From: Bacillota bacterium
GTDB lineage: Bacteria; Bacillota; Clostridia; Lachnospirales; Lachnospiraceae
Assembly: GCA_023416695.1 (NCBI GenBank)
Contig: JAEZGY010000010.1
Location: 62,001-126,000 of the forward strand
Length of the DNA stretch: 64,000 nucleotides
Reading direction: 5' to 3'
The notes beneath the pieces are model-generated. The model made no database searches. It had not been told where the DNA came from and worked only from the letters and a program-made list of their open reading frames with translations. The stretch's first letter is position 1; each line of letters starts with the position of its first letter. A program made the position numbers and the translations under genes. This document shows positions 1 to 7,314 of the stretch, one piece after another.

Positions 1-53
1 TCAATTAAGAAAATATCTTAATTAAGACAATTTTTTAAAACTTTTTCATAAAA

Positions 54-85
54 AAGCCTGATAGTGATCCCCCTCTATCGGGCTT
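54..85 (-). terminator. Rho-independent terminator
   Basis: An 11-bp stem (54-64 with 75-85, one G-U pair) is followed by a T-run when read on the minus strand. It lies beyond the hairpin at 101-136 and probably gives a second stop for the minus-strand PAS gene. Confidence 0.6.
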
Positions 86-100
86 CTCCTCTTTTACATA

Positions 101-136
101 GCAAAAAAGGAATCGTTTTCACGATTCCTTTTTTGC
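101..136 (-). terminator. Strong hairpin terminator, possibly bidirectional
   Basis: A perfect 15-bp stem (101-115 with 122-136) has a 6-nt loop. Its base is A-rich on one side and T-rich on the other, so it could act on either strand. It sits 7 nt past the stop codon of the minus-strand PAS gene. Confidence 0.8.
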
Positions 137-143
137 TCCTTAA

Positions 144-1172
144 TTAAATTTCTAAAACTACCCTTGACTCATAAAAAAGTGTAAGTGCCTTTTCATATTC
201 AAACTTAATAATTGCATTCTGTATACTTTGCAAAACTGTATATGGCCCTTTAGGTGCTAATACTATCATTCTCTCTAACCACTTATTAATCTCAATATAT
301 TCGTAATGTTCTAATGCTCTTTGAAGCTCTATTAGCCCCTCCTTACACTCTTTACTGTTCCAAAACAAAGATATGGTATCCTCATAATGCAAATCTTTAT
401 CATCATTACTACAATAACTAAGACTTTCTTCTCTTAACACAACCTCCTCTAACCTCTGGTCATGATGAATGGGATTGTTCTCTAGAACTTTAAATAACAA
501 TACAAAACCCATAGAAACTGTTCTTAGATTAACATGAAAACCCGAAAATTCATAAAAGCTGTTACTCTTCTGATTCTTTAAAGTAAGATAACCTAGTAGA
601 CCTTCTTGCTGATGTAACTTCAATAGAAGTTCTTCTAACTCATTAAGATTGGCCTTCCCTTGCATAAGTGTCGTATAGTGTAGACCCATAGCCTCTCTTC
701 CCGAAGAAAACCCAAAAAGCTTTGCAGCTTTTTCTGAACAATGTAACACATAATCGTTGTTATCAAAAAATAGAAAGATATCATCACTTACCATGGAATG
801 CGCTTCCATAATCATCTGGGCTTGGTAAGCTTCTGTTAAATCATAGAATATTAGCAAATATCCAGTGTCATCCTGAAGCTTTGTTGCTTCTACTCTTACC
901 CAGCATATGCTAATAAGAGGAACAGAATAAAAAAATGTAAACTCTGTTCTTTCTCCCTTCCTTCTTATTAGTTCTAATAGATTCTTAAGTTCTGTACTAT
1001 CTATTAGATCACAAAGATTCTTATTATAAGACTCCTCAGGTAATAATGAAAATAAACGAAGAAAACCTTTGTTGCAGCATAGAATCCTTTGTGCGTAATC
1101 TATAACAGCAGTTGCAAAGGATTCTGTTAGTAATACCTGATTCCATAGGTTTTCATGATAATCTAACTCCAT
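144..1172 (-). CDS. PAS-domain protein of unknown function
   Basis: Soluble protein of 342 residues with no signal peptide or membrane segment. Residues of about 15-120 and 125-235 look like two PAS folds; the stretch WVRVEATKLQDDTGYLLIFYD is typical of the end of a PAS core. No kinase, GGDEF, EAL or DNA-binding output domain is visible. The last 70 residues are helical and resemble the tail found after PAS domains in other clostridial regulators. The ATG at 1172 was chosen because a TAGGAGAG ribosome-binding site lies six bases before it; a start seven codons further upstream has none. It is a single gene with its own terminators. It may be a sensor that works through a partner, but neither ligand nor partner can be inferred. 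Confidence 0.6.
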   Translation of the reverse strand: MELDYHENLWNQVLLTESFATAVIDYAQRILCCNKGFLRLFSLLPEESYNKNLCDLIDSTELKNLLELIRRKGERTEFTFFYSVPLISICWVRVEATKLQDDTGYLLIFYDLTEAYQAQMIMEAHSMVSDDIFLFFDNNDYVLHCSEKAAKLFGFSSGREAMGLHYTTLMQGKANLNELEELLLKLHQQEGLLGYLTLKNQKSNSFYEFSGFHVNLRTVSMGFVLLFKVLENNPIHHDQRLEEVVLREESLSYCSNDDKDLHYEDTISLFWNSKECKEGLIELQRALEHYEYIEINKWLERMIVLAPKGPYTVLQSIQNAIIKFEYEKALTLFYESRVVLEI

Positions 1173-1383
1173 CGTATTCTCTCCTAAATACACTATATTT
1201 TTATAGTATCATTAAATCCAGCGGGTTAAATTAATGCATACCTATTATCGAAGGTTAATGTATAAAATACGAGTGTTGTTACTATATTCAATGTTATTAA
1301 GAGTGTTCCTTACTATCATATATGTACTAATAAATGTCATTCTAATACACAAAATTTGTAATAATAAAAATTAATATTATACC

Positions 1384-1412
1384 TTTTATCTTATTTTGAG
1401 TAATGGTATAAT
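1384..1412 (+). promoter_or_regulatory. Predicted sigma-A promoter of upp
   Basis: The -10 box TATAAT (1407-1412) is perfect. A weak -35 (TTTTAT, 1384-1389) lies 17 nt upstream. The upp start codon is at 1485, leaving a leader of about 65 nt. Confidence 0.6.
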
Positions 1413-1484
1413 ATTAGCAGTGCAATTTTATAGACATCCTACACGGATTCTGAATACAAAAGGAAAAACATTTGGAGGTATATT

Positions 1485-2114
1485 ATGTCAAAAGTGACTA
1501 TTATGAATCATCCATTGATTCAACACAAAATCGGAATCATGCGCGTAAAAACCACTTCTACTAAAGAATTTCGTGATCTTGTAGCCGAAGTAGCTATGTT
1601 AATTGGCTACGAGTCAACTCGTGAACTTCCCCTAGCTGATATTGAAATTGAAACACCATTAGTGAAAACTACTGTAAAAGAAATCGCTGGTAAGAAGCTG
1701 TGTATTGTTCCTATTCTACGCGCTGGTCTTCATATGGCAGATGGAATACTTAATTTAATTCCAAATGCAAAAGTTGGACATATTGGATTATACCGTAATG
1801 AAGAAACTTTAGAGCCCGTAGAATATTTCTGCAAGCTTCCAACTGATGCAGCTGAACGAGATATATTTGTAGTGGATCCTATGTTAGCAACTGGTGGTTC
1901 TGCAATTGCAGCCATCAATCTTCTTAAAAAACGCGGAATTAAACATATCCGCTTTCTATGCTTAATTGCAGCTCCAGAAGGTGTCAAGAAACTTCAAGAT
2001 GCACACCCAGATGTAGATATTTACATTGGCGCACTAGATGAAAAATTAAATGACCATGGTTATATACTTCCAGGCTTAGGAGATGCTGGAGATCGTATTT
2101 ACGGAACGAAATAA
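1485..2114 (+). CDS. upp: Uracil phosphoribosyltransferase
   Basis: Converts uracil and PRPP to UMP in cytoplasmic pyrimidine salvage. The 209-residue length matches the family. The PRPP-binding loop VVDPMLATGGSA is at about residues 128-139, and the C-terminal uracil-binding segment with GYILPGLGDAGDR is intact. A GGAGG site lies 6 nt before the ATG. It is monocistronic, with its own promoter and a very long hairpin downstream. Unlike in many Firmicutes it is not next to glyA, atp or uraA genes. Identification is secure. Confidence 0.96.
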   Translation: MSKVTIMNHPLIQHKIGIMRVKTTSTKEFRDLVAEVAMLIGYESTRELPLADIEIETPLVKTTVKEIAGKKLCIVPILRAGLHMADGILNLIPNAKVGHIGLYRNEETLEPVEYFCKLPTDAAERDIFVVDPMLATGGSAIAAINLLKKRGIKHIRFLCLIAAPEGVKKLQDAHPDVDIYIGALDEKLNDHGYILPGLGDAGDRIYGTK

Positions 2115-2130
2115 TATAAATAGAGGCTTT

Positions 2131-2192
2131 ATAAGGAGCAAACTACAATCCCATGGAAGTAATATTCCATGGGATTGTAGTTTGCTCCTTAT
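2131..2192. terminator. Long perfect inverted repeat between converging genes
   Basis: Bases 2131-2158 and 2165-2192 form a perfect 28-bp stem with a 6-nt loop. It lies between upp (plus) and the EAL gene (minus). Neither side has a clear T-run, so it is an unusual bidirectional terminator or RNA-processing hairpin. Confidence 0.7.
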
Positions 2193-2220
2193 ATCTAGTA
2201 CCTATTTTTATTCAATATCT

Positions 2221-4146
2221 TTACTTTATCGAAGATAATGATTTGATGGAGGATAGTAACCTCTTCTTTTCAATGGGCTTACTAAAGAAAAATCCTTGGT
2301 ATGCTTGTACTTCATGAAACAACAAGAACTCATATTGCTTAATCGTCTCTATACCCTCAACTATAATCTCTGCCTTCATACTCTTAATCATATCTAGCAT
2401 AGCCACTACTAGTGCACCATTAAACCTCTCAGTTCCATAAGTCTCCATAAACTTTTTATCTAGCTTAATGTAATCAAATGGTAAATCCATTATACAATGA
2501 ACATCAATATAACTAACCCCAAAATTATCAAGTGCTATAGAAAAACCTTGTTTCTTAATCTCTAGCAAAGCCTTTTTCATTAGATCTAAATCCTCAATAG
2601 CCAAACCTTCCTTAATCTCTAGCACTATTTGATCTCTACTAATATTGTTTCCATCAGTCAATGCCACTAATTGCTTCACAAAGTTCGGCTGAAACAGTTG
2701 TACCAGACTTAAATTAATATGCATTTTTACATTGGTTATACCACGATTATGTAGTTGAGAGTATGTTTTTATAGCTTCTTTGATAGAAAAGTAACCAATA
2801 CGATCCATCAAACCCAAATACTCACTCATGGATAAGAAATCTAAGGGCTTCACATCTCCAATGTGGGGACTATTCCAACGAAGTAAGGCTTCCACTCCAA
2901 TCATAGAGCCACTCTTAACGTTGACAATAGGCTGATAATATACTGTGAATTCCTTGCATTTCTCTGAAATAGCTTTGGTAAGCTGTTCCTGCTTTTTAGC
3001 ACTTTCCCATGTATCAAATGCAAGATGCATCATTCTAGGTTTATTATTTAGTGAGCTTATAGAACTACTTTTAGTAGTATCTGTTCTCTGTATTTGACAT
3101 TCAATGTACAATTCATTGTTAATCTTCTTAATGGCTCCAATACTTACCTTTACTAAAACTGAATCACCATTACTATTATATATTGTTATTTTCTTTTCAA
3201 AGTATTTACTTCTGCCATTTTCAAGTTGCTCAAGGAACATAAGAACTTTCTTATAATCGTCCTCTGATATGATATCACTAAACTTAACTTCCTTTTTATA
3301 TAGTAACTCAGGGTGATACCCATAGTAACTTACATTAGAAGAAACATAGTCCAAGTGAAAGGATTCATTCTTTCTTAAGCTTATAATAACTGTATCACTT
3401 CTACTAATCAAATCACTTAAGGTATTATTACAACGTAAAATAGAATTATACAACTTTTTTTGCTCAAACTTATTAAAAATAAGTTTATAGGAACCAATTA
3501 CACCAGATACACTACCATTACTATTGATTAATGGAATGCGATTAATGGAACAAAAGTATCCTTCTGAGCTATCTGATTTTATAAGTTGGAGAGTTTTCAT
3601 TAATGGAATCTTTTTATTGATCACATAATCGTCGTCAAGTTCCAACTTCTCAGTAGTTGCCACATCCATAATATACCGTGTGCTAACGGGAAAAGTTACT
3701 GTATGAAGAAACTCTAAATCACTAATAAAGCATTTATTCATACATATAAAGTTACTTTTGGTGTCCTTCCAAGCAAATCTAGGAAGCCAACTTTTCATAT
3801 GTCGAACAAACGACTGTTTATAGGAGTATTCAAAAAATGCAACAATAATATGTTTCTCTTCAAAATCGATAACATTAAGCTCTACATCAATTTCTTTATA
3901 ATTTCCTTTTTTTAATCCATAGGACATATTGTAAAAGATTTTGGTTCTATTATTTTTTATAACCTCATCTAAACTAATTGCCTTTACTCGGATGACTTTG
4001 GCAACAGAAGTGATATCCGTCTCCATGAATTCTCTTGCCAAAGCATTATAGCTAATTACTTTATCCGTTTCGTAGATATAAATTATCGTTGGAAACTCTA
4101 TATTATCAACAAACTCTTGAAAATATTTTTTAACAATAGTTTTCAT
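2221..4146 (-). CDS. PAS-EAL protein (c-di-GMP phosphodiesterase-like)
   Basis: 641 residues. The N-terminal 370 residues contain PAS-like regions and no GGDEF domain; the C-terminal 240 form an EAL domain. Visible EAL landmarks are GVEALLRW, the Asn in INLSLVQL, the Glu in IVLEIKEG, the Lys in DYIKLDKKF, VEGIE and YQGFFFSKP. The metal-binding DDFG motif reads DNFG and the usual EITE reads EIKE, so catalysis may be lost or weakened and the domain may only bind c-di-GMP. No membrane segment is visible. AAAGGAGG precedes the ATG. It starts 19 nt after the corrinoid-activation gene and may be co-transcribed with it. Confidence 0.88.
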   Translation of the reverse strand: MKTIVKKYFQEFVDNIEFPTIIYIYETDKVISYNALAREFMETDITSVAKVIRVKAISLDEVIKNNRTKIFYNMSYGLKKGNYKEIDVELNVIDFEEKHIIVAFFEYSYKQSFVRHMKSWLPRFAWKDTKSNFICMNKCFISDLEFLHTVTFPVSTRYIMDVATTEKLELDDDYVINKKIPLMKTLQLIKSDSSEGYFCSINRIPLINSNGSVSGVIGSYKLIFNKFEQKKLYNSILRCNNTLSDLISRSDTVIISLRKNESFHLDYVSSNVSYYGYHPELLYKKEVKFSDIISEDDYKKVLMFLEQLENGRSKYFEKKITIYNSNGDSVLVKVSIGAIKKINNELYIECQIQRTDTTKSSSISSLNNKPRMMHLAFDTWESAKKQEQLTKAISEKCKEFTVYYQPIVNVKSGSMIGVEALLRWNSPHIGDVKPLDFLSMSEYLGLMDRIGYFSIKEAIKTYSQLHNRGITNVKMHINLSLVQLFQPNFVKQLVALTDGNNISRDQIVLEIKEGLAIEDLDLMKKALLEIKKQGFSIALDNFGVSYIDVHCIMDLPFDYIKLDKKFMETYGTERFNGALVVAMLDMIKSMKAEIIVEGIETIKQYEFLLFHEVQAYQGFFFSKPIEKKRLLSSIKSLSSIK

Positions 4147-4165
4147 ACTACCCCTCCTTTAGTAA

Positions 4166-5770
4166 CTATCCAGTATATACTGTAAATACCATCTCTTCTA
4201 GATAGATCTGTTTAAATTCCTTTAAGTCTGCTAGCTCCAATCGTTGTATTCCTTTAGTTAACTCTCTTAGTTCTTCTCTACTGACCTGATCTTTTAATCT
4301 GATTATGGCTCCAGATAGGGCTGCATTACCTATCTGATGATAACGTGTTAACTGAGTATCTGGAAGTAATCCAATTAACATTGCATTGTCCAAATTAAGA
4401 TGTGTTCCAAAAGCACCTGCTATCCATATTCCAGATAGCTGCTGAACTTTTAAGTTAGTCTCCGATAGAAGAAGCTTAATTCCAGCACTAATCGCTGCTT
4501 TTGCTAATTGAAACTGTCTAATATCCTGTCTCGTTATATAAATGCTACTTTCTTCGTCTCGATACAATTCATATCCCAATTGCCCAGTAATTGGGTCCTT
4601 TTCACAGTATTCCTCCTTCAGATAACCTGTACTATCCACAATTCCAGCCTTGTATAAAGCTGCTATAGCATCTAGAATTCCAGTTCCGCTAAGTCCTACT
4701 GGCTTAACATTACCTCCCACTTGTAACTTTATTTTCTTATTCTGGTAAAGTACCTTATTTATGGCACCTAAACCTGCACACATCCCATATGCCATAGAGC
4801 CACCTTCAAAAGCGGGGCCAGCTGCAGTAGAACAGGCTACAAGAAGGTCTTCTCCCTTTAACACTATTTCACCATTGGTTCCGATGTCCACCAATAGATG
4901 ATATCCTTCCATCTTATTCATCTTTAGTTCCACTAAGCATCCTATAGTGTCTGCCCCTATATGACCGCCAATTATCGGAAGAATCTCCACTGTGGCTTTG
5001 TCCCCAAAAGGAAGTCCTAGCTCGTTAGCTAGTTTAATATCTCCCCCCATATAGTCCGTTTTAAAAGGTGCTTTGGCGAGCTTCTCTGGACTTAGACCAG
5101 TAAAAAAATGGCACATAGCAGTATTTCCCACTACAACTGTCTTGATTATCTCTTGCATACTTAAGTTAAGTCTAGATAACGTATTGGAAAGATGATACTT
5201 AAGTTCCTCTATGAGCTCCTGTTGAAGCTTTTTTACTTTTGATATATCTCCTTGACAAGCACTAATTCTAGACATTATATCTGCTCCATATTTACGAAGG
5301 GAATTATAAAACTTGTCCTTAACGATAAGAACGCTGTCTTCTAAATCCAGTATGGCATACTCCATCGTTGTTGTGCCCACATCTAAAGCTAGTCCAAGTT
5401 TCCTTGGCTTTCTATTCTCGCAAACAACATCAGCAACATATACCGACTTCTCTTTCTCTTTATATAAATCTGGAAGAAGCACGCAGGTGTCTTCCTTTAT
5501 CTGCATAAGACAAGCAAGTCTAATACCTCTTTCTCTTTCCTTGTCAGATAATATGAGCTCTTCTTCCTTTTCATACTTTCGGTCATTTCCTTTGGTCACT
5601 AAAACCTTACATTTTCCGCAGGTTCCATGACCGCCACAAGAAGCATCCACCATAAGGCCAGCTTCATAAATTGCTGATAATAGGAAGGTTCCTTCTTCTA
5701 CAGACATTTGAATATTAGACGGTAAAAATAGTACATTCACTGGTAACTCCTTTTCTAAGAAAGTAATCAT
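4166..5770 (-). CDS. Corrinoid-protein reductive activator (RACo-like ferredoxin/ASKHA ATPase)
   Basis: 534 residues. Residues of about 30-95 form a plant-type [2Fe-2S] domain with Cys in CGGHGTCGKC plus a later Cys in RLACLMQ. The rest is an ASKHA-fold ATPase (DUF4445/COG3894) with phosphate motifs ALDVGTTT and LVDIGTNGE and an adenosine motif IAGAFG. Characterised members use ATP to return oxidised Co(II) corrinoid proteins to Co(I). The start codon directly abuts the stop of the preceding gene, suggesting translational coupling. No corrinoid methyltransferase is encoded in the window, so the target must lie elsewhere. Family assignment is strong; the substrate is unknown. Confidence 0.85.
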   Translation of the reverse strand: MITFLEKELPVNVLFLPSNIQMSVEEGTFLLSAIYEAGLMVDASCGGHGTCGKCKVLVTKGNDRKYEKEEELILSDKERERGIRLACLMQIKEDTCVLLPDLYKEKEKSVYVADVVCENRKPRKLGLALDVGTTTMEYAILDLEDSVLIVKDKFYNSLRKYGADIMSRISACQGDISKVKKLQQELIEELKYHLSNTLSRLNLSMQEIIKTVVVGNTAMCHFFTGLSPEKLAKAPFKTDYMGGDIKLANELGLPFGDKATVEILPIIGGHIGADTIGCLVELKMNKMEGYHLLVDIGTNGEIVLKGEDLLVACSTAAGPAFEGGSMAYGMCAGLGAINKVLYQNKKIKLQVGGNVKPVGLSGTGILDAIAALYKAGIVDSTGYLKEEYCEKDPITGQLGYELYRDEESSIYITRQDIRQFQLAKAAISAGIKLLLSETNLKVQQLSGIWIAGAFGTHLNLDNAMLIGLLPDTQLTRYHQIGNAALSGAIIRLKDQVSREELRELTKGIQRLELADLKEFKQIYLEEMVFTVYTG

Positions 5771-6403
5771 TTACTTATCTATTAGACAAAACTGACAATT
5801 TGTCTGACTACGGCAGTTTCTACAGGGCGATATTATAATTTCCTCCTCTAATCCATAGATTCCTCCAAGGAAAGAAGATAACGGCTGTAACATATGTCCT
5901 TTTAACAATGCAAGCTCTGGTTTCACATTAAGAAACATATAATATTCACTGATTTCCTCTATAGGTGTAGAAAATAATCCTGGTCCAAAGTAAGGTGATA
6001 TATAATTAAGCCCTACTCCAACTTTTAATTTATATAGGGCGGGTAACATCTGAGTTCTAATATACTGTCTCGCTCCATCCATAAAAGAATTTCTTAAAAT
6101 AGGAAGAAGCTCTTCTTCTTGATTCTCCTCTTGAGTTAAGAAAAAGACGAGTTCGCATAAGATTCTATTCTCTTTTAGTTCTTTAGGAGTAAAATGAGGG
6201 GTTCTACTAAATTTATAGATCCCTCTTGGTATCAAAGACTTTCCATGGCTACAGACATAATCTCTACCCCACCTAAGCTGCTTATGAACGGTTGTATAAT
6301 TCACTTCATTTTGGTTTCCTAATGCCTTTTCATAAGAGATTAGAGCTTTATCTGTAATATATGAAATAATTTGAGGATGTTCAAAATTAAACCAACCTTC
6401 CAT
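5771..6403 (-). CDS. MetH activation-domain-like protein
   Basis: 210 residues. The central and C-terminal part resembles the activation domain of vitamin-B12-dependent methionine synthase in degenerate form: ISPYFGPGLFSTPIEE corresponds to the family's SPGYG stretch, followed by GHMLQPLSSFLGGIYGL. It ends with a Cys-rich tail, CRNCRSQTNCQFC, that could bind metal. Pairs of such short proteins with RACo-like activators occur in Clostridia. A GAAGGGA ribosome-binding site precedes the ATG. It is the first gene of the pair and abuts the activator with no gap. A role in corrinoid reactivation is inferred from fold and context, not from catalytic residues. Confidence 0.6.
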   Translation of the reverse strand: MEGWFNFEHPQIISYITDKALISYEKALGNQNEVNYTTVHKQLRWGRDYVCSHGKSLIPRGIYKFSRTPHFTPKELKENRILCELVFFLTQEENQEEELLPILRNSFMDGARQYIRTQMLPALYKLKVGVGLNYISPYFGPGLFSTPIEEISEYYMFLNVKPELALLKGHMLQPLSSFLGGIYGLEEEIIISPCRNCRSQTNCQFCLIDK

Positions 6404-6490
6404 AACTGTTCCCTTCTAAATTGCTCTTATTTTATCATTTTATTCCATTTTTTTATGAAAGACAACTACCAAACGATACAAGAGTATCAC

Positions 6491-6555
6491 TCGGTGTCGC
6501 GGGCGCTTGGGGTTTTTCGTGCAAGTACGCAAAAACCCTCACTTTGCCTTCGCGC
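6491..6555. repeat. Single copy of a variable-hairpin repeat
   Basis: Constant flanks (TCGGTGTCGCGGGCGC on the left, TCACTTTGCCTTCGCGC on the right) enclose an inverted repeat unique to this copy (6510-6517 with 6531-6538). The same flanks occur at 24971-25186 around different hairpins. On the minus strand it begins exactly where the csp terminator T-run ends. Confidence 0.8.
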
Positions 6556-6556
6556 A

Positions 6557-6590
6557 AAAAAAATAGGAGTTCTGCAATTGCAGAACTCCT
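6557..6590 (-). terminator. Terminator of the cold-shock gene
   Basis: A 26-bp perfect palindrome (6565-6590) is followed by a run of eight T on the minus strand. It lies about 95 nt beyond the csp stop codon, with no other gene between. Confidence 0.85.
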
Positions 6591-6683
6591 TAATCATTCT
6601 TGTTTGTAACAATACTACCTAACCTCTTTATTATGTGAAACACAAATCAAAGCGTAAAAGGTACACTGTAAACTACAGAGTGA

Positions 6684-6884
6684 TTATAAAAGTGTTACGT
6701 TTGTAGCCTGTGGTCCTTTTTCTCCATTAACTACATCAAATTCTACAGCTTGACCTTCAGCTAAGGATTTGAATCCATCCATCTTTAAGCCTGTGTAATG
6801 TACGAATACATCGTTGCCTGCTTCATCAGAGATGAAACCGAAACCTTTTTGGTTATTAAACCACTTTACAGTACCTTTGTTCAT
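6684..6884 (-). CDS. Cold-shock protein
   Basis: 66 residues forming one OB-fold cold-shock domain. The RNA-binding motifs KGFGFI and DVFVHY are intact, as is the N-terminal GTVKWFN. It binds single-stranded RNA/DNA in the cytoplasm as an RNA chaperone. The ATG at 6884 has a GGAGG site at the proper distance; a longer reading frame upstream is part of the leader. It is monocistronic with a near-consensus promoter and a strong terminator, suggesting high expression. The number of paralogues in the genome cannot be judged here. Confidence 0.95.
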   Translation of the reverse strand: MNKGTVKWFNNQKGFGFISDEAGNDVFVHYTGLKMDGFKSLAEGQAVEFDVVNGEKGPQATNVTLL

Positions 6885-6934
6885 GTGTAATTCCTCCAAA
6901 AAATAAATATTACGTTGCTTTTTACAACAATACA

Positions 6935-6963
6935 ATAATACCATTTTTTATATATTCTGTCAA
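6935..6963 (-). promoter_or_regulatory. Strong sigma-A promoter of the cold-shock gene
   Basis: Minus-strand TTGACA (6958-6963) and TATTAT (6935-6940) are 17 nt apart. The leader is about 44 nt, short compared with thermosensor-type cspA leaders. Confidence 0.85.
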
Positions 6964-6970
6964 ACATTAT

Positions 6971-7243
6971 TTATTTTGCCATAATATTCATAAAAATTAC
7001 AGCTTGAATTAGGAATATTGCTGGAAATCCTATGACAAACTTCATATGCTTTGTTTTATGGCGAAACAGTTCCATACCTAGAAAACCTCCCAAACTACCT
7101 CCTAGAATGGCAACTAAAAACAGAGTTTTTTCTGGTATACGATATTGATGCTTGATGGCCTTTCTTTTATCTATCCCCATGATGACAAAACCAATGGTAT
7201 TAATTAGAACTAAATATACACCTATTATAATCTCTAAGTACAC
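6971..7243 (-). CDS. DUF1294 membrane protein
   Basis: 90 residues with hydrophobic segments at about 5-22, 43-58 and 70-86, separated by the basic stretch DKRKAIKHQYRIPEKTL that marks DUF1294. Function is unknown; in other bacteria this domain is often fused to a cold-shock domain. Here it lies directly upstream of a separate csp gene on the same strand, so the association is kept without a fusion. The start is a GTG at 7243 with GAAGGAG seven bases before it. The csp promoter separates the two genes, so they need not be one transcript. Confidence 0.85.
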   Translation of the reverse strand: MYLEIIIGVYLVLINTIGFVIMGIDKRKAIKHQYRIPEKTLFLVAILGGSLGGFLGMELFRHKTKHMKFVIGFPAIFLIQAVIFMNIMAK

Positions 7244-7269
7244 TGAACTCTCCTTCCATATATAAAAGA

Positions 7270-7305
7270 ACAGCTTAAATAGCCTGTTGGGGGTATCTAA
7301 GCTGT
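7270..7305 (-). terminator. Terminator of the relA-aspS operon
   Basis: An 8-bp stem (7270-7277 with 7298-7305) has a partly paired interior and is followed by TTCTTTTAT on the minus strand, just after the aspS stop. Confidence 0.65.
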
Positions 7306-7314
7306 CTACTCACT

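Noticed and set aside
1730..1987. Antisense frame inside upp
   Set aside because: Complete overlap with a well-conserved gene and no initiation signals.
6371..6622. Plus-strand open frames behind the cold-shock gene
   Set aside because: They run through a repeat and a terminator and lack ribosome-binding sites.
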